A stretch of 56,561 bases of DNA from Kiritimatiellia bacterium (GCA_028718125.1 JAQUMN010000021.1:1-56561), one strand, 5' to 3'; numbered from the stretch's first letter, positions 41,779 to 51,685 are shown. Notes: generated from the sequence alone by a model not told the origin. Program-made: numbers and translations.

Positions 41779-43013
41779 CGATCAACGAACTGAAGAACGA
41801 AAAAGTCGGCCTGTGTGTTTCCGGCGGCCTGGACAGCCGGACCATTGCAAAAAAATTCGTGGATACGGGAATTGACGTCGTGTGCTTCACGGCGGACCTC
41901 GGCCAGCCGGACGAATCCGATATCCGCGCCATCAGGGCCCGAATGGCGCCCTGCGGCGTGAACACGGTGATCGTCGACCTGAAGCGCTCCATGGCCGAGG
42001 CCTGTTTTGAGGCCATTAAGGCCCAGGCCATGTATGACGGCGGCTACTGGAACAGCACCGGCCTTGCGCGGGCGGTAACCGTGCAGGGCCTGATCCCTGA
42101 AATGAAAAAGCGCGTTTGCACCGTGCTGGCTCACGGGGCCACCGGGCGCGGCAACGACCAGGTACGTTTCGAACGCTACACCAACGTGCTTGCGCCCGAT
42201 ATGAAGGTGTATGCACCCTGGCGCGATTCGGAACTGCTGGGCGAATTTCCCGGCCGCACCCAGATGGCGGCCTATCTCAAGCGCTTCGGCATGGACGCCT
42301 TTGCCGGCGGCAAAAAAAAATATTCAACCGACGCCAACCTGGCCGGGCTTTCTCACGAAGCCGCGGACCTGGAAAGCATCCAAAATCCCTGCACGATCGT
42401 CACGCCCACCATGGGCGTATGGCCGGACAAGGCCCCGGACAAAGTCGAGCGCTTCAGCGTGCATTTCGAAAAGTCCCGTGCCATTCGCCTCAACGGCAAA
42501 AAAGTCGCGCCCCTGGCCGCCATGCAGATGGCCAACCGAATCGGCGGACGCAATGGCATCGGTATGAAGAACGCCCTCGAGAATAGGGTCATCGGGACCA
42601 AGAGCCGCGGCGTGTATGAGGCGCCCGGCATGGAACTGCTGGGCCGTTGTCTGGAGTGCATTTACCAGGCAACCATGGACCGGCGCGCCACTCTCCTATT
42701 CAAGCAGCTCTCAAACCTGGTGGCCAACCAGATCTATGACGGGCGCTATTTTGACCCGGCTACGCGCGCCGCGTTGGCCGCCATAGACGTCCTGGCCGCA
42801 TCGGCCACCGGGGTAGTGCAGGTGGGCCTTTACAAGGGCAACATCTACTTCCAGAAACTGACCGACTGCCCCGCTTCGCTTTATAATCCGGCGGATTCTT
42901 CCATGGAAGCCAGCCGGGGGCTAAACCCCGTCAGCTCGCAGGGATTTGTGGAGATCCAGAGCGTCGAGGCTCGCAGTCTGGCAAGAGCGGGTCAAATAAA
43001 TCTCAAAGTCTGA
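41775..43013 (+). CDS. argG: Argininosuccinate synthase
   Basis: Joins citrulline and aspartate with ATP in arginine synthesis; 412 residues. The PP-loop is SGGLDS near residue 17, with Arg-Thr following where most enzymes have Thr-Ser. The ATP-pyrophosphate and citrulline motifs GRGNDQVRFE, YSTDANLAGLSHEA, NRIGGRNGIGM and ENRVIGTKSRGVYEAPG follow the E. coli-type ArgG pattern. The ATG overlaps the pyrC stop (ATGA), with AAAGGAAA upstream. Finding argG in a pyr operon is unusual. It ends 38 bp before the convergent pyrB. Confidence 0.94.
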   Translation: MTINELKNEKVGLCVSGGLDSRTIAKKFVDTGIDVVCFTADLGQPDESDIRAIRARMAPCGVNTVIVDLKRSMAEACFEAIKAQAMYDGGYWNSTGLARAVTVQGLIPEMKKRVCTVLAHGATGRGNDQVRFERYTNVLAPDMKVYAPWRDSELLGEFPGRTQMAAYLKRFGMDAFAGGKKKYSTDANLAGLSHEAADLESIQNPCTIVTPTMGVWPDKAPDKVERFSVHFEKSRAIRLNGKKVAPLAAMQMANRIGGRNGIGMKNALENRVIGTKSRGVYEAPGMELLGRCLECIYQATMDRRATLLFKQLSNLVANQIYDGRYFDPATRAALAAIDVLAASATGVVQVGLYKGNIYFQKLTDCPASLYNPADSSMEASRGLNPVSSQGFVEIQSVEARSLARAGQINLKV

Positions 43014-43051
43014 ATTCAAAACAGGCGGCAGATACAACCAAAGCGGCCATT

Positions 43052-44134
43052 TCAAGCGCCGTTATACTCGCGGATGGCATCAAAACACTCGAAGATGGCG
43101 GCCAGCAGGGCCACGCGGATCCACATGCCGTTGCGCACCTGGCGCCAATAGACGGCACGCGGATCACGGTCCACCGCGAGGGCGATTTCCTGGCGGCGGG
43201 GCAAGGGATGCATGATCACGGCCTGCGGCTTAAGAAGCTTGAGGTGCTCCGCCGTAAAAGCAAATTTAGAAATATCAATCTTGCCGCTATCCCCCGTTTT
43301 TTCATCCCATTCGTCCTGGATGCGCGTCATGTAAATGGCGTCGGCCACGGGAATAACTTTTTCAAAATCACTGCCGACTTCGAACTCGATGCCGGCCGCG
43401 CGCAGGATATCGAGGATATCATCCTTGATCTGCAACGGCGGCGGCGCGATAAAGTATTGTTTTACCCCCTGGTAGCGGGTCAGCAGGAAAGCAAGCGAGC
43501 GCACCGTACGGCCCCGGGCAAGGTCGCCCACAAACACCACTTTTTTGTGGTCGATGCCGCCGCGTTTTTCAAAACTGCGCTGAAGCGTGTAAATATCGAG
43601 CAGCGCCTGGGTCGGATGCTGATCCTTGCCGGAACCGGCGCTGATGATCGGCACAGGCCGTTCGGTGTTGGAAAGCACCCAGGCCATTTTTTCCGCCAGG
43701 CCGCCGACGGCGCTACGCATGATGATGACATCGGCAAACGAGCTGAACGTGCGGATGGAGTCCTCCTGGGTTTCACCTTTCATTTCGCTGGACGTGGAGA
43801 TATCGCGTACTTCCACGGTTTTCATGCCCAGGATCTGGCAGGCGGAATGAAAAGAGAGAAACGTGCGCGTACTGGGTTGCGAAAAATAAAGCATCGCCGT
43901 CCGGTGCGAAAGCAGTCCACCCAGGAAATCCATGCCGGCCTTGCTCTTGGCAATCTGGCGGATGCGCGTAGCCATTATGCCCAGCTCTTCCAGCAGCGGC
44001 CGGGTGAACTGCTGGGCCATTAAAACATGGAAAGGGCGCAAGCCCAGGTTGAAGCATTCGGCCCTCTGCAGCGGAGCCAGGCGCTGCACGTCATCCCAGT
44101 CCATTTTTGCCAGCGTGCGCGTTTTTGAACTCAT
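43052..44134 (-). CDS. pyrB: Aspartate carbamoyltransferase
   Basis: Makes carbamoyl-aspartate, the first committed step of pyrimidine synthesis; 360 residues, about 50 longer than E. coli PyrB. Carbamoyl-phosphate motif STRT (88-91), Lys119 in SSEMKGET and HPTQ (173-176) are present, and HPLPRRQEIA is the aspartate loop. Extra residues are mainly N-terminal and near the end. No pyrI regulatory gene is seen. It lies 15 bp after argF on the same strand and faces pyrE-pyrC-argG. Confidence 0.95.
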   Translation of the reverse strand: MSSKTRTLAKMDWDDVQRLAPLQRAECFNLGLRPFHVLMAQQFTRPLLEELGIMATRIRQIAKSKAGMDFLGGLLSHRTAMLYFSQPSTRTFLSFHSACQILGMKTVEVRDISTSSEMKGETQEDSIRTFSSFADVIIMRSAVGGLAEKMAWVLSNTERPVPIISAGSGKDQHPTQALLDIYTLQRSFEKRGGIDHKKVVFVGDLARGRTVRSLAFLLTRYQGVKQYFIAPPPLQIKDDILDILRAAGIEFEVGSDFEKVIPVADAIYMTRIQDEWDEKTGDSGKIDISKFAFTAEHLKLLKPQAVIMHPLPRRQEIALAVDRDPRAVYWRQVRNGMWIRVALLAAIFECFDAIREYNGA

Positions 44135-44149
44135 CGATTCCTGTTGCCT

Positions 44150-45139
44150 TCACGTCAGGGTTGCCACCATCAAAGCTTTGATGGTGTGCATCCGGTTCTC
44201 AGCCTGGTCAAAAACCTTTGAAAACGGCGCTTCAAACACCTCGTCCGTGACTTCCAGCGCGCCTAGTTTGCGGGTCAGCTCCGTTTCATGGTTATGGAAA
44301 GCAGGCAGACAGTGCAGGAAAATAACGCCGTTCCGCCCCACGTTGCCGGTTTGCCGCATGAGACCCATGTTGACCTGATATGGTTTCAGGAGCCTCAGCC
44401 GCTTGTCAAATTCGGATTCCTCGCCCATGGAGACCCAGACGTCCGTATAAACAACCTGGGCGCCGATCACGGCCCGGGCCGGCTCCGGCTCCACCGTCAC
44501 CGTGCAGGCGTTCCGGCGTGCTACGGCCTGGACTTCGTCCAAACGCGCATGGCCGGGCGCAAGCTCCCCCGGCGTGCAATCCACGAAATTGGCGCCTGCC
44601 TTGGCGCACCCCATCATCAGGGAAAGGCACACGTTATTGCGTCCATCACCCATATAGACCACCTTAATGCCTTTCAGGCGGTGAAAATGTTCGCGTATGG
44701 TCATCAGGTCTGCCAGGGCCTGCGTAGGATGCGCTTCGTCCGTTAGCCCGTTCCAAACCGGCACACCGGCATACTGCGCCAGGATTCCCACGGTTTCCTG
44801 TTTATAGCCCCGAAACTGGATGGCATCGAACATGCGTCCCAGCACGCGGGCGGAATCCTTGATGGATTCCTTCTTGCCCAGATGAATGTCATGCCGACCC
44901 AAAAATTCCACGCTCCCCCCCTCGTCCACGGCAGCTACGGTAAAGGCTGAGCGCGTTCGTGTGGATGCCTTTTCGAAAATCAGCGCGATGTTTTTCCGTG
45001 CCAGGAGGTTGCCGAGCACACCACGTTTCTTTTTGCGCTTCAGGCGGTCCGCCAGATCCAGCAGGTAGATGAGCTCCTCATTCGACAAATCGGAGATCTT
45101 CAGCAGACTGCGACCTTTGAGATTAATCCGTTTTTTCAT
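44150..45139 (-). CDS. argF: Ornithine carbamoyltransferase
   Basis: Carbamoylates ornithine to citrulline; 329 residues. STRTR (59-63), HPTQ (137-140) and the ornithine motif HCLP late in the chain are diagnostic. FMGE-like specificity is seen as SMGEESEFDKR. AAAAGGA lies before the ATG. pyrB follows after 15 bp, so the two transcarbamylases that compete for carbamoyl phosphate are likely co-transcribed. Catabolic OTC is unlikely, as no arcA or arcC is nearby. Confidence 0.95.
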   Translation of the reverse strand: MKKRINLKGRSLLKISDLSNEELIYLLDLADRLKRKKKRGVLGNLLARKNIALIFEKASTRTRSAFTVAAVDEGGSVEFLGRHDIHLGKKESIKDSARVLGRMFDAIQFRGYKQETVGILAQYAGVPVWNGLTDEAHPTQALADLMTIREHFHRLKGIKVVYMGDGRNNVCLSLMMGCAKAGANFVDCTPGELAPGHARLDEVQAVARRNACTVTVEPEPARAVIGAQVVYTDVWVSMGEESEFDKRLRLLKPYQVNMGLMRQTGNVGRNGVIFLHCLPAFHNHETELTRKLGALEVTDEVFEAPFSKVFDQAENRMHTIKALMVATLT

Positions 45140-45442
45140 GCGACGCGTCCTTTTCGATACCCCGCCCTAAACACCATTTATATGTATTTTTATCACAAGG
45201 CCCCGTTCTGGCAAGCATTTTTCTCGGACAGCATATTTCTCGTATCGCTGAACAGGCATGCCAGGGCTGCGTCAAGTCCGTTCTCGTCATAGCTCTCGAA
45301 AAAAAATCATCCCGCATTTTCTCCTGCTAATTAATCGGCTTAATGGTATGCTGGTTGCGACTGGGACAATGTATACCCGGCGGGTATTGTCATCAGGAAT
45401 TTTCGGTCCAGTTCAAGAACGGGGCCTTATCGGAACAAGGTT
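45140..45442. other. 303-bp divergent intergenic region argF/AddB-like gene
   Basis: No gene is recognised. The argF side is AT-rich with a possible promoter (45187-45214). The right side has an ATTAATCGGCTTAATGG stretch and TGTATACCCGGCGGGTATTG, whose ATACCCG/CGGGTAT arms form a small palindrome near 45371-45388 in front of the helicase-nuclease operon. Confidence 0.45.
45187..45214 (-). promoter_or_regulatory. Possible argF-pyrB promoter
   Basis: TTGCCA (45214-45209), 16-bp spacer, TAAAAA (45192-45187) on the minus strand. The leader would be about 40 bases, ending in AAAAGGA. The -10 is weak. Confidence 0.33.
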
Positions 45443-48265
45443 ATGACAACACACGGAGGCACACCACGGGATGCTGCCTGGCATGGAGAAACGCGGGTTT
45501 TTCCCTCCGCCGGCGAGTTCGAACACGCCGCCGTCCAGGCGGTGACGAAGGGCGCCCTGGTATTGTGCGCAACCGCGCGCCTTGCGCGCCGACTTCTGCA
45601 TCGCTGCCGGCAGACCCGCCTAGCCGACAACACGAATGGCTGGGAAACACCGCGGATGCGCTCCTTCCGGGGATGGGTGTATGAAACCTATAACGCCCTT
45701 TGGCAGCCGCGCCGTCCGCTTTCTCCGGCCCTGTCGCTATTGCTTTGGCATAAGGCTTTGAAGGGCCTGCCCGTGCCCGACGGCTTGATCATACAGCCGA
45801 CACTGTATTCCCAGCTACAAGCCTCGCTGGACGCCCTGTTGGAGGCGGGACTCGATCCCGTAGGAAATGCCGGCGAGCACCGATTGGCCGGTTTCCGGCG
45901 CAAGGTTGCCGTCCGTTTCCTCGCCCATGCTGAACACGAAGGCGCCGTGCTCTGGCGCGACATGGTGTCGGCAGTCGGCGTGGCCGTCGCCGATGGGCGC
46001 GTGGCAATTCCCCAAAATACGATCCTGGCGGGCTTTGACGATATTTCCCCGTTAGCACAACCGCTCTGTGACGCTCTCGCGGCGCGGAGCAGGACCGTGC
46101 TTTGGCATTCTGAGGCTGAACCGCTACCGGCAACGCGCGTCCGCCTTTATGCCACCCCCGAACAGGAATGCCGCGCGGTTTGCGCCGATGTCCTGCGCGT
46201 TTGGAACGGCGGCGACAGGAATCTGGCGGTTGTTTTTGCCGATCGCACCTGTTTTCCCATGCTAAAGCGCTGTTTTGACGATCTAGCGGGACTGGAACGG
46301 CCGGACTTTGAACGGACAATTCGCTACAACTTGACAATCGGCACACCGCTCGTCAAGCATCCGCTTTTTCAGACTGCGATCATTCCCTTGCGGCTTCCGG
46401 GCGAAATCCTTCCCATACCGCTATTAACCTCGCTGCTCGTGTCGCCCTATATCCGGGAACCGGAAACCCATCCCGCGGATAGCCTGCGTGCCGCGCTATG
46501 GGAACCTGAGCAAGTCATGCCGCTCAGTGAAGCGCTCAAGGCGTTAGCCGATCGGGGGTATTCCATGGCGCCATTCCAACAATTGGCAAGGCGTCAAAAG
46601 GCTCCATTGGCAGCCTGGCTGGACGGCATGCAGGAATGCCTGGCAGCGCTCGGCTTTTGCCGGTTTGAAGGCCAGCATCGCTCCGCCGACGTATTGGCCC
46701 GGCAGCATCTGGACGACATCTTCCGAACATTGGCCCGGGAGGCCGGCACGATCGTGATGGACTCTTCATCTGCCCTGGCCTGGCTATCCACGGCCGCTGA
46801 AAATATTATTATCTCCGAAAAAACGCCGGAAACCGCCGGTATCCAGGTCCTTAATCCAACCGAAGCGCGCGGTTTGGCGTTTGAACATTTGTGGCTGGTC
46901 GGCGCCCATGACACAACCCTTTTGCCGCCTGCGCAGGAATGGCCGTTTTTGGACCCGGATGAACAGCGACTTTTGGAGGGCGGCATGATCGAACGGCAAT
47001 GGTCGCTGGGTAAGCGGCATTTAGCGGCGCTCATGGCCGCCGCGCCGCATATTCATGTAAGCCGCGCTATGCAAGGCGACGAGGAAACCCCGTATACCCC
47101 CTGTCCCTTTTTACACGACGAGGTCAGCGCCGATGGCAACCCGGTTCAGGAAACCTGCAATCCATGGGCAAACCCGACGGCTGAATGGATGCGGGCTCGT
47201 TGGCTCAGGGAAGGCTATCTCGCGTTCACTGGCGGCAGTGTTGAGCAGCCGCGTAATGCGGAATCGGCGGTCACGCCATTGTCCGGCGAATGGAGCGTGA
47301 CGGCAATCGAAGACCTGGCGGGATGCCCGTTCCAATTCTTCTGCAGCCGCATCCTAAAACTGAAGCCACTGGCCCTTCCGGATGCCGGCATTGACCCGCG
47401 AATGCGCGGCAAGGTCTTGCACGGCATCTTGAAAATATTTGCGGATGGATTGTCCGACCATGCGATCGGCTGGCCGGAAGACGGCCGCGACGCAAAAGCC
47501 TGGCTTGAACAGGTCGTTGATCATGAATTGTCACGCTGTCCTGACAATATTTTCTGGCAAGTGGAACGTTCACGGCTGTTGGGTGATGCGGCGATGCCGG
47601 GCATATTGCCGGTCTGGCTCGATCAGGAACGGGAACGCGCGCGCGCCGGATGGCGGTTTGCATTGACCGAAGCGCCGTTCGCCGGACTTACTGTTGCCGG
47701 GCTTATCCTGCGCGGGCGGATCGATCGGATTGATCGCCATACCCCGCGCGCTGCGGCTCGGACTAGTACGCCGCAATCCGGAGCGCTGCGCCCACACGAG
47801 TCGGAAGGCTTTGCCGTCTGGGATTACAAATCCGGGCCGCCACCCTCCGTGGCATCCGTAATCGGCAAGGTAACGGAGCTCCAATTGCCCGCCTACCTGC
47901 TCGCATTACAGCGCGGTCTTATTCCAGACCTCAAGGATATCGCCAGCGCTCCCGTTCAGGCCGGCTACATTTGCCTGGAAAAAGCGGAGGATTCGGAAGT
48001 TGCCCCGCTCAGCTATCGGCACAATCCCGTCAACTGGAGCGAAGTATTGCCGCAATGGGAAACGGCCCTGGCGCAGCGCGTGGCATCCCCGCGCCAGGGG
48101 CACTTTGAGGCCGACCCCCGCCCAGGGAGTCCTGCCATATTCCATTCGCGGGCAGGGGCCTGCCAATTTTGCGAGTTTTTCAACTTGTGCGGGTTTTTTG
48201 ACCGGCAAGCGGCATCGGCGGATGCCGAATCCGACCTCAATCATAACGAGGAGACAGAGCCGTGA
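45443..48265 (+). CDS. AddB-like Fe-S PD-(D/E)XK nuclease, helicase-like
   Basis: A 940-residue DNA-repair protein of the AddB/RexB type (similar to the 'probable DNA repair protein' family paired with UvrD helicases). The N-terminus (about 37-70) resembles an inactive helicase domain, with LCATARLARRLL in place of Walker A. The C-terminal nuclease has GKVLHGI, RGRIDRID and WDYKSG. It is framed by a Cys (GCPFQFFC) and the closing CQFCEFFNLC, consistent with an iron-sulfur cluster. A small repeat-derived insert (near residue 775) sits in the nuclease between RIDRID and WDYKSG. The stop overlaps the next gene (GTGA). Together they process double-strand DNA ends. Confidence 0.85.
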   Translation: MTTHGGTPRDAAWHGETRVFPSAGEFEHAAVQAVTKGALVLCATARLARRLLHRCRQTRLADNTNGWETPRMRSFRGWVYETYNALWQPRRPLSPALSLLLWHKALKGLPVPDGLIIQPTLYSQLQASLDALLEAGLDPVGNAGEHRLAGFRRKVAVRFLAHAEHEGAVLWRDMVSAVGVAVADGRVAIPQNTILAGFDDISPLAQPLCDALAARSRTVLWHSEAEPLPATRVRLYATPEQECRAVCADVLRVWNGGDRNLAVVFADRTCFPMLKRCFDDLAGLERPDFERTIRYNLTIGTPLVKHPLFQTAIIPLRLPGEILPIPLLTSLLVSPYIREPETHPADSLRAALWEPEQVMPLSEALKALADRGYSMAPFQQLARRQKAPLAAWLDGMQECLAALGFCRFEGQHRSADVLARQHLDDIFRTLAREAGTIVMDSSSALAWLSTAAENIIISEKTPETAGIQVLNPTEARGLAFEHLWLVGAHDTTLLPPAQEWPFLDPDEQRLLEGGMIERQWSLGKRHLAALMAAAPHIHVSRAMQGDEETPYTPCPFLHDEVSADGNPVQETCNPWANPTAEWMRARWLREGYLAFTGGSVEQPRNAESAVTPLSGEWSVTAIEDLAGCPFQFFCSRILKLKPLALPDAGIDPRMRGKVLHGILKIFADGLSDHAIGWPEDGRDAKAWLEQVVDHELSRCPDNIFWQVERSRLLGDAAMPGILPVWLDQERERARAGWRFALTEAPFAGLTVAGLILRGRIDRIDRHTPRAAARTSTPQSGALRPHESEGFAVWDYKSGPPPSVASVIGKVTELQLPAYLLALQRGLIPDLKDIASAPVQAGYICLEKAEDSEVAPLSYRHNPVNWSEVLPQWETALAQRVASPRQGHFEADPRPGSPAIFHSRAGACQFCEFFNLCGFFDRQAASADAESDLNHNEETEP

Positions 48266-51200
48266 CCCAGGCGCCGGACATTCAGGTTCGCCGGGAAGCG
48301 CTTGACCCGCGGCGGAGCTTCATTCTGGAGGCGCCCGCCGGCTCCGGTAAGACCGCATTGTTGACCGCCCGCTTTCTGGCCCTGCTCGCAGATGTCGGCC
48401 ATCCGCGCCAGATTATGGCCGTCACCTTCACACGCAAGGCGGCCGCCGAAATGGCGGATCGAATTACCAGCACCTTGCGCCAGGCGCAGGACAACAGCTA
48501 TATCGCGCCGCCCGATTCCTGGGAAGCCAGCCTGCTGGAACTTGCCCGGAAGGCTCTTAAAGTCCACCCGGATTGGGATGTCCTTCTGCGGAGCCCGGAT
48601 TCATTTTTGGTGGACACATTCCATGGCTTCTGCGGGAGGGTCGCCCGGAACTGGCCTTTGGAAGCCCGGACACCACCCGCGTTTACGCTGCTTGACGAAA
48701 TCGGCCAGGCGTCCATGCTGGATGAGGCTGTAGCCGAATACGTGCATGCTTTTGCTTGTGGAGACAAGCGCCTGGACCCCGCGGATGTCGCCGCCTTCCA
48801 ACGTCGGATGATGGCCGCCAACAACAGCGTCCGCGTAATTTCCAATCAACTTGCCGACCTCCTGGCGCGGCGCGACCGGCTGGATGGCCTGATCTCTATT
48901 TTCCAGCGCCCGCATGCACAGGACGAACTGGAGCGCCGCACGGAACAGTTGGCAACATATTACCTGGGAAGGCTCCATGATCATTTTGTCCTGCAAAAAG
49001 CAAAGTGGCTGGATTTGCAGCGCTATCTGGCTAAACATAACACCGAGCTGCTCCGAGCCCTTTCATCGGATGTCCCCGGATCGACCTTGCCCGACGCAGC
49101 CGACTGGCAATCGGCCGCCAATGTATTTCTCGTCAAGGCTGGCACTCCGCGGAAGCTATTCAAATCAGCGGAATTTGGCGAAAACTTTGGCGAAACACCC
49201 CATGCCGATTTCATCCGCGATCTTCCTCCGGAAATCGCCTGGATCCTGAATTTTACGCGGGAGTGGCCGAGCGCCGGCGCCCCTGCCGACTTCGAAGCGT
49301 TAAGCGACTGCATGCGCCTTGCCCGTGGCGCTCTGGAGCGCTTTGACAAGATGATGAACGCGCGCGGCCTGGACTTTATGGAGCTGGAACTGGCTGCCCT
49401 GCGCGCATTTAGCCAGGCTGACCGGCCGGGCGACAGCCTGATTTTCTTTCATGAGCATCTACGGCATATTCTCGTTGACGAGGCGCAGGACATGAACGAC
49501 AACCAGGTTCGTATTCTCAGCACGCTGGCTGAAGGCTGGGAGCCGGGCGATGGGCGGACCGTATTCATTGTCGGGGATCCCAAGCAATCCATTTTCCGGT
49601 TCCGCCGGGCCGAGGTCAGCCTTTTCGAAGCCCTCCAGGCCAATGGTCTTGCCCGGAGCGGCGAAGCGCCGTTGCCGCTGACCACGTTGAAGCTTAGCGC
49701 CAACTTCCGGTCGCGGCCGCACCTGGTGACATTCTGCAACGCCGCTTTTGCGCGAATCATGCAATCGCCGCAAACCGCGTTCGACGAAGTGTCATTTAAC
49801 GCATCGCGGCCCGCGCGCAAAGCGGCCTTAACGCCCGCGCCGATTACACTAGCCCTGCTTTCCGCCAAAGGCGGATCCGCCTCAGGCGGAAACTGCCGCA
49901 ATGCCAATAGCCGACAATCGGACTTGCCGTTGAAATCCGAGGCTCGCGTGCAGGAGGCCGGTTACGTGGCGGGTCGTGTTGCCGCGCTGCATCGGGACGA
50001 TCAGACAGCCAGCATCGCTATTCTGATTCCGGCTCGAACACACCTGACGCCCTATGTTCGAGCCATGGAAGCGCTTGCCCTGCCCATCCGGTTAATGGAA
50101 GGCGTGCCTATGCCGGACTGCTCCGAGGTGCGCCACCTGCTGAACCTGGTCAAGGTGTTCCTGCGTCCGCACGATGATGTTGCCTGGGCCGGAGCTCTTC
50201 GCGCGCCTTGGTGCCGCGTTCCCGACGCTGCGCTGGAGCACCTTGCCTCGCTGCCGACGCCGGCACGATGGTCTGAAAAAATCACAGGGCCGGGACGCCA
50301 AATCCATCCTGAAATTTTTCGCTTTAATGCCGCGTTGGACAAAATCCGCCCCGATTTCGGGCGCGAAAGTTATGCGGCCAGCCTTCAGCGCCTGTGGGAG
50401 GAACTTGGCGGGCCCGCCGCCGTGGTTCGGATGAACGGTCCAGCCGGCTTGGCCAACAGCATGCGATGCCTCGATTTGCTCGGGCAATGTCCCGCGGGAC
50501 GCGGCGAAGAGACGCTCGCAGCCATGGAACGGCTGCTGGCGCGCGCCTACACGCCGACTGATCCGCGCGCTGCATTCTCTCCCATTGCCATCATGACCAT
50601 CCACAAGGCCAAGGGATTGGAATTCGACCATGTTTTCGTGGTCGGACTCGACCGCGAGCCTGGAGGCCGCGTCGCGCGCCGGGAACGGGACCCCGCATTC
50701 CTGATGGAACGCCTTCTGCAAGGCCAGGCGGGTGAACGCGAATTTATTGCCGCTACCGACGGGGATCGGCGGACAGACACACGGTCACTAATTCAGCTCC
50801 TGCTGAGCGATTTAGGACTCCGGCGAAATGCGGCGGAATACAAGCGGTTAATTTATGTTGCGGCAACACGGGCACGCGAAACACTCACCTTAAGCGGCCT
50901 GATTCTCCAAGCCCCCGGCGCGAAAGAGAGGCCCTCGGCTATTGCCTGGTTCGACCGCATGAACCGGGAAGGCGTGTTCGCGGGACTGCCGGTAGAGGTG
51001 GTTTACAACCAACTACTTACAAACACTGACACACCGCTTACACCAACGCCCAAACAGCCCCCCGCACCGGCGCCGTTTGAGCCGGAGCCCCTGCCCTATC
51101 TGATTCGAAGCCCGTCAAAAATTGAGGATGAGACTGCCACCGCCGCACGGTCCGGAGCCGACGAAACAGATCCGAATGCAAGGACTCGGGGCATAGTTAT

Positions 51201-51672
51201 GCACCGGTTATTCGAGACATTGGCGCGGGGGGAACCCTTACCCATCGTACCGGCAGTGGCCGTGGCGCTTGCCGTTGAAGGCCTGGCTAGCGCGCAGTGT
51301 CATGAGCTGGCTCAAGAAATACTCGGCGAATGCCGCCGGGCATGGGAATTCAAAGCATTGGCCGCATTACGCAACGCCGCGACTGAAATGATGCCCGAAT
51401 GGGCGATCGAAGATCGTTTCGATAAAAACATTATTCGTGTCGGGCGCATTGATCTGGTCCTGAAAACCTCCCGTGGCATTGTTCTGGTGGATTTTAAAAC
51501 CGGCCGACCCGGCCCGGATAGCGCGGCCTGGCTGACGACCGAGCTTGGGCGCTATCGTCCTCAGCTGAGCTCATACAGGGAAATGGCCGCCAAGGCACTG
51601 GGCATACCGCCGACACGCATTCAAGCGGCATTGTTCTTCACCGCGCTGCCCCGCTGGGTTGAGGTTGTGTGA
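48262..51672 (+). CDS. AddA-like UvrD/Rep helicase with C-terminal nuclease
   Basis: A 1136-residue ATP-driven DNA helicase-nuclease. Walker A APAGSGKT (24-31), motif Ia AVTFTRKAAAEM, motif II VDEAQDMND near residue 405, motif III VGDPKQSIFRFRRA, motif V TIHKAKGLEFDHVFVVGL and motif VI VAATRARE are complete. The nuclease has GRIDLVL and VLVDFKTGRPG near 1056-1080. GTG start at 48262 has GAGGAG upstream and overlaps the AddB-like stop. A palindromic repeat adds an in-frame insert (SAKGGSASGG, about residues 533-543). It completes an AddAB-like recombination complex. Confidence 0.93.
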   Translation: MTQAPDIQVRREALDPRRSFILEAPAGSGKTALLTARFLALLADVGHPRQIMAVTFTRKAAAEMADRITSTLRQAQDNSYIAPPDSWEASLLELARKALKVHPDWDVLLRSPDSFLVDTFHGFCGRVARNWPLEARTPPAFTLLDEIGQASMLDEAVAEYVHAFACGDKRLDPADVAAFQRRMMAANNSVRVISNQLADLLARRDRLDGLISIFQRPHAQDELERRTEQLATYYLGRLHDHFVLQKAKWLDLQRYLAKHNTELLRALSSDVPGSTLPDAADWQSAANVFLVKAGTPRKLFKSAEFGENFGETPHADFIRDLPPEIAWILNFTREWPSAGAPADFEALSDCMRLARGALERFDKMMNARGLDFMELELAALRAFSQADRPGDSLIFFHEHLRHILVDEAQDMNDNQVRILSTLAEGWEPGDGRTVFIVGDPKQSIFRFRRAEVSLFEALQANGLARSGEAPLPLTTLKLSANFRSRPHLVTFCNAAFARIMQSPQTAFDEVSFNASRPARKAALTPAPITLALLSAKGGSASGGNCRNANSRQSDLPLKSEARVQEAGYVAGRVAALHRDDQTASIAILIPARTHLTPYVRAMEALALPIRLMEGVPMPDCSEVRHLLNLVKVFLRPHDDVAWAGALRAPWCRVPDAALEHLASLPTPARWSEKITGPGRQIHPEIFRFNAALDKIRPDFGRESYAASLQRLWEELGGPAAVVRMNGPAGLANSMRCLDLLGQCPAGRGEETLAAMERLLARAYTPTDPRAAFSPIAIMTIHKAKGLEFDHVFVVGLDREPGGRVARRERDPAFLMERLLQGQAGEREFIAATDGDRRTDTRSLIQLLLSDLGLRRNAAEYKRLIYVAATRARETLTLSGLILQAPGAKERPSAIAWFDRMNREGVFAGLPVEVVYNQLLTNTDTPLTPTPKQPPAPAPFEPEPLPYLIRSPSKIEDETATAARSGADETDPNARTRGIVMHRLFETLARGEPLPIVPAVAVALAVEGLASAQCHELAQEILGECRRAWEFKALAALRNAATEMMPEWAIEDRFDKNIIRVGRIDLVLKTSRGIVLVDFKTGRPGPDSAAWLTTELGRYRPQLSSYREMAAKALGIPPTRIQAALFFTALPRWVEVV
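49861..49892. repeat. Palindromic repeat inside the AddA-like gene
   Basis: TCCGCCAAAGGCGGATCC followed by GCCTCAGGCGGAAA, a near copy of the intergenic element at 24206-24237. The reading frame is kept, giving SAKGGSASGG in a region between helicase motifs. Confidence 0.75.
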
Positions 51673-51685
51673 GTAAGGGAGTAAT

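Noticed and set aside
45185..45203. ArgR box TGATAAAAATACA before argF
   Set aside because: It is one base shorter than the palindromic ARG box and matches only part of each half site.
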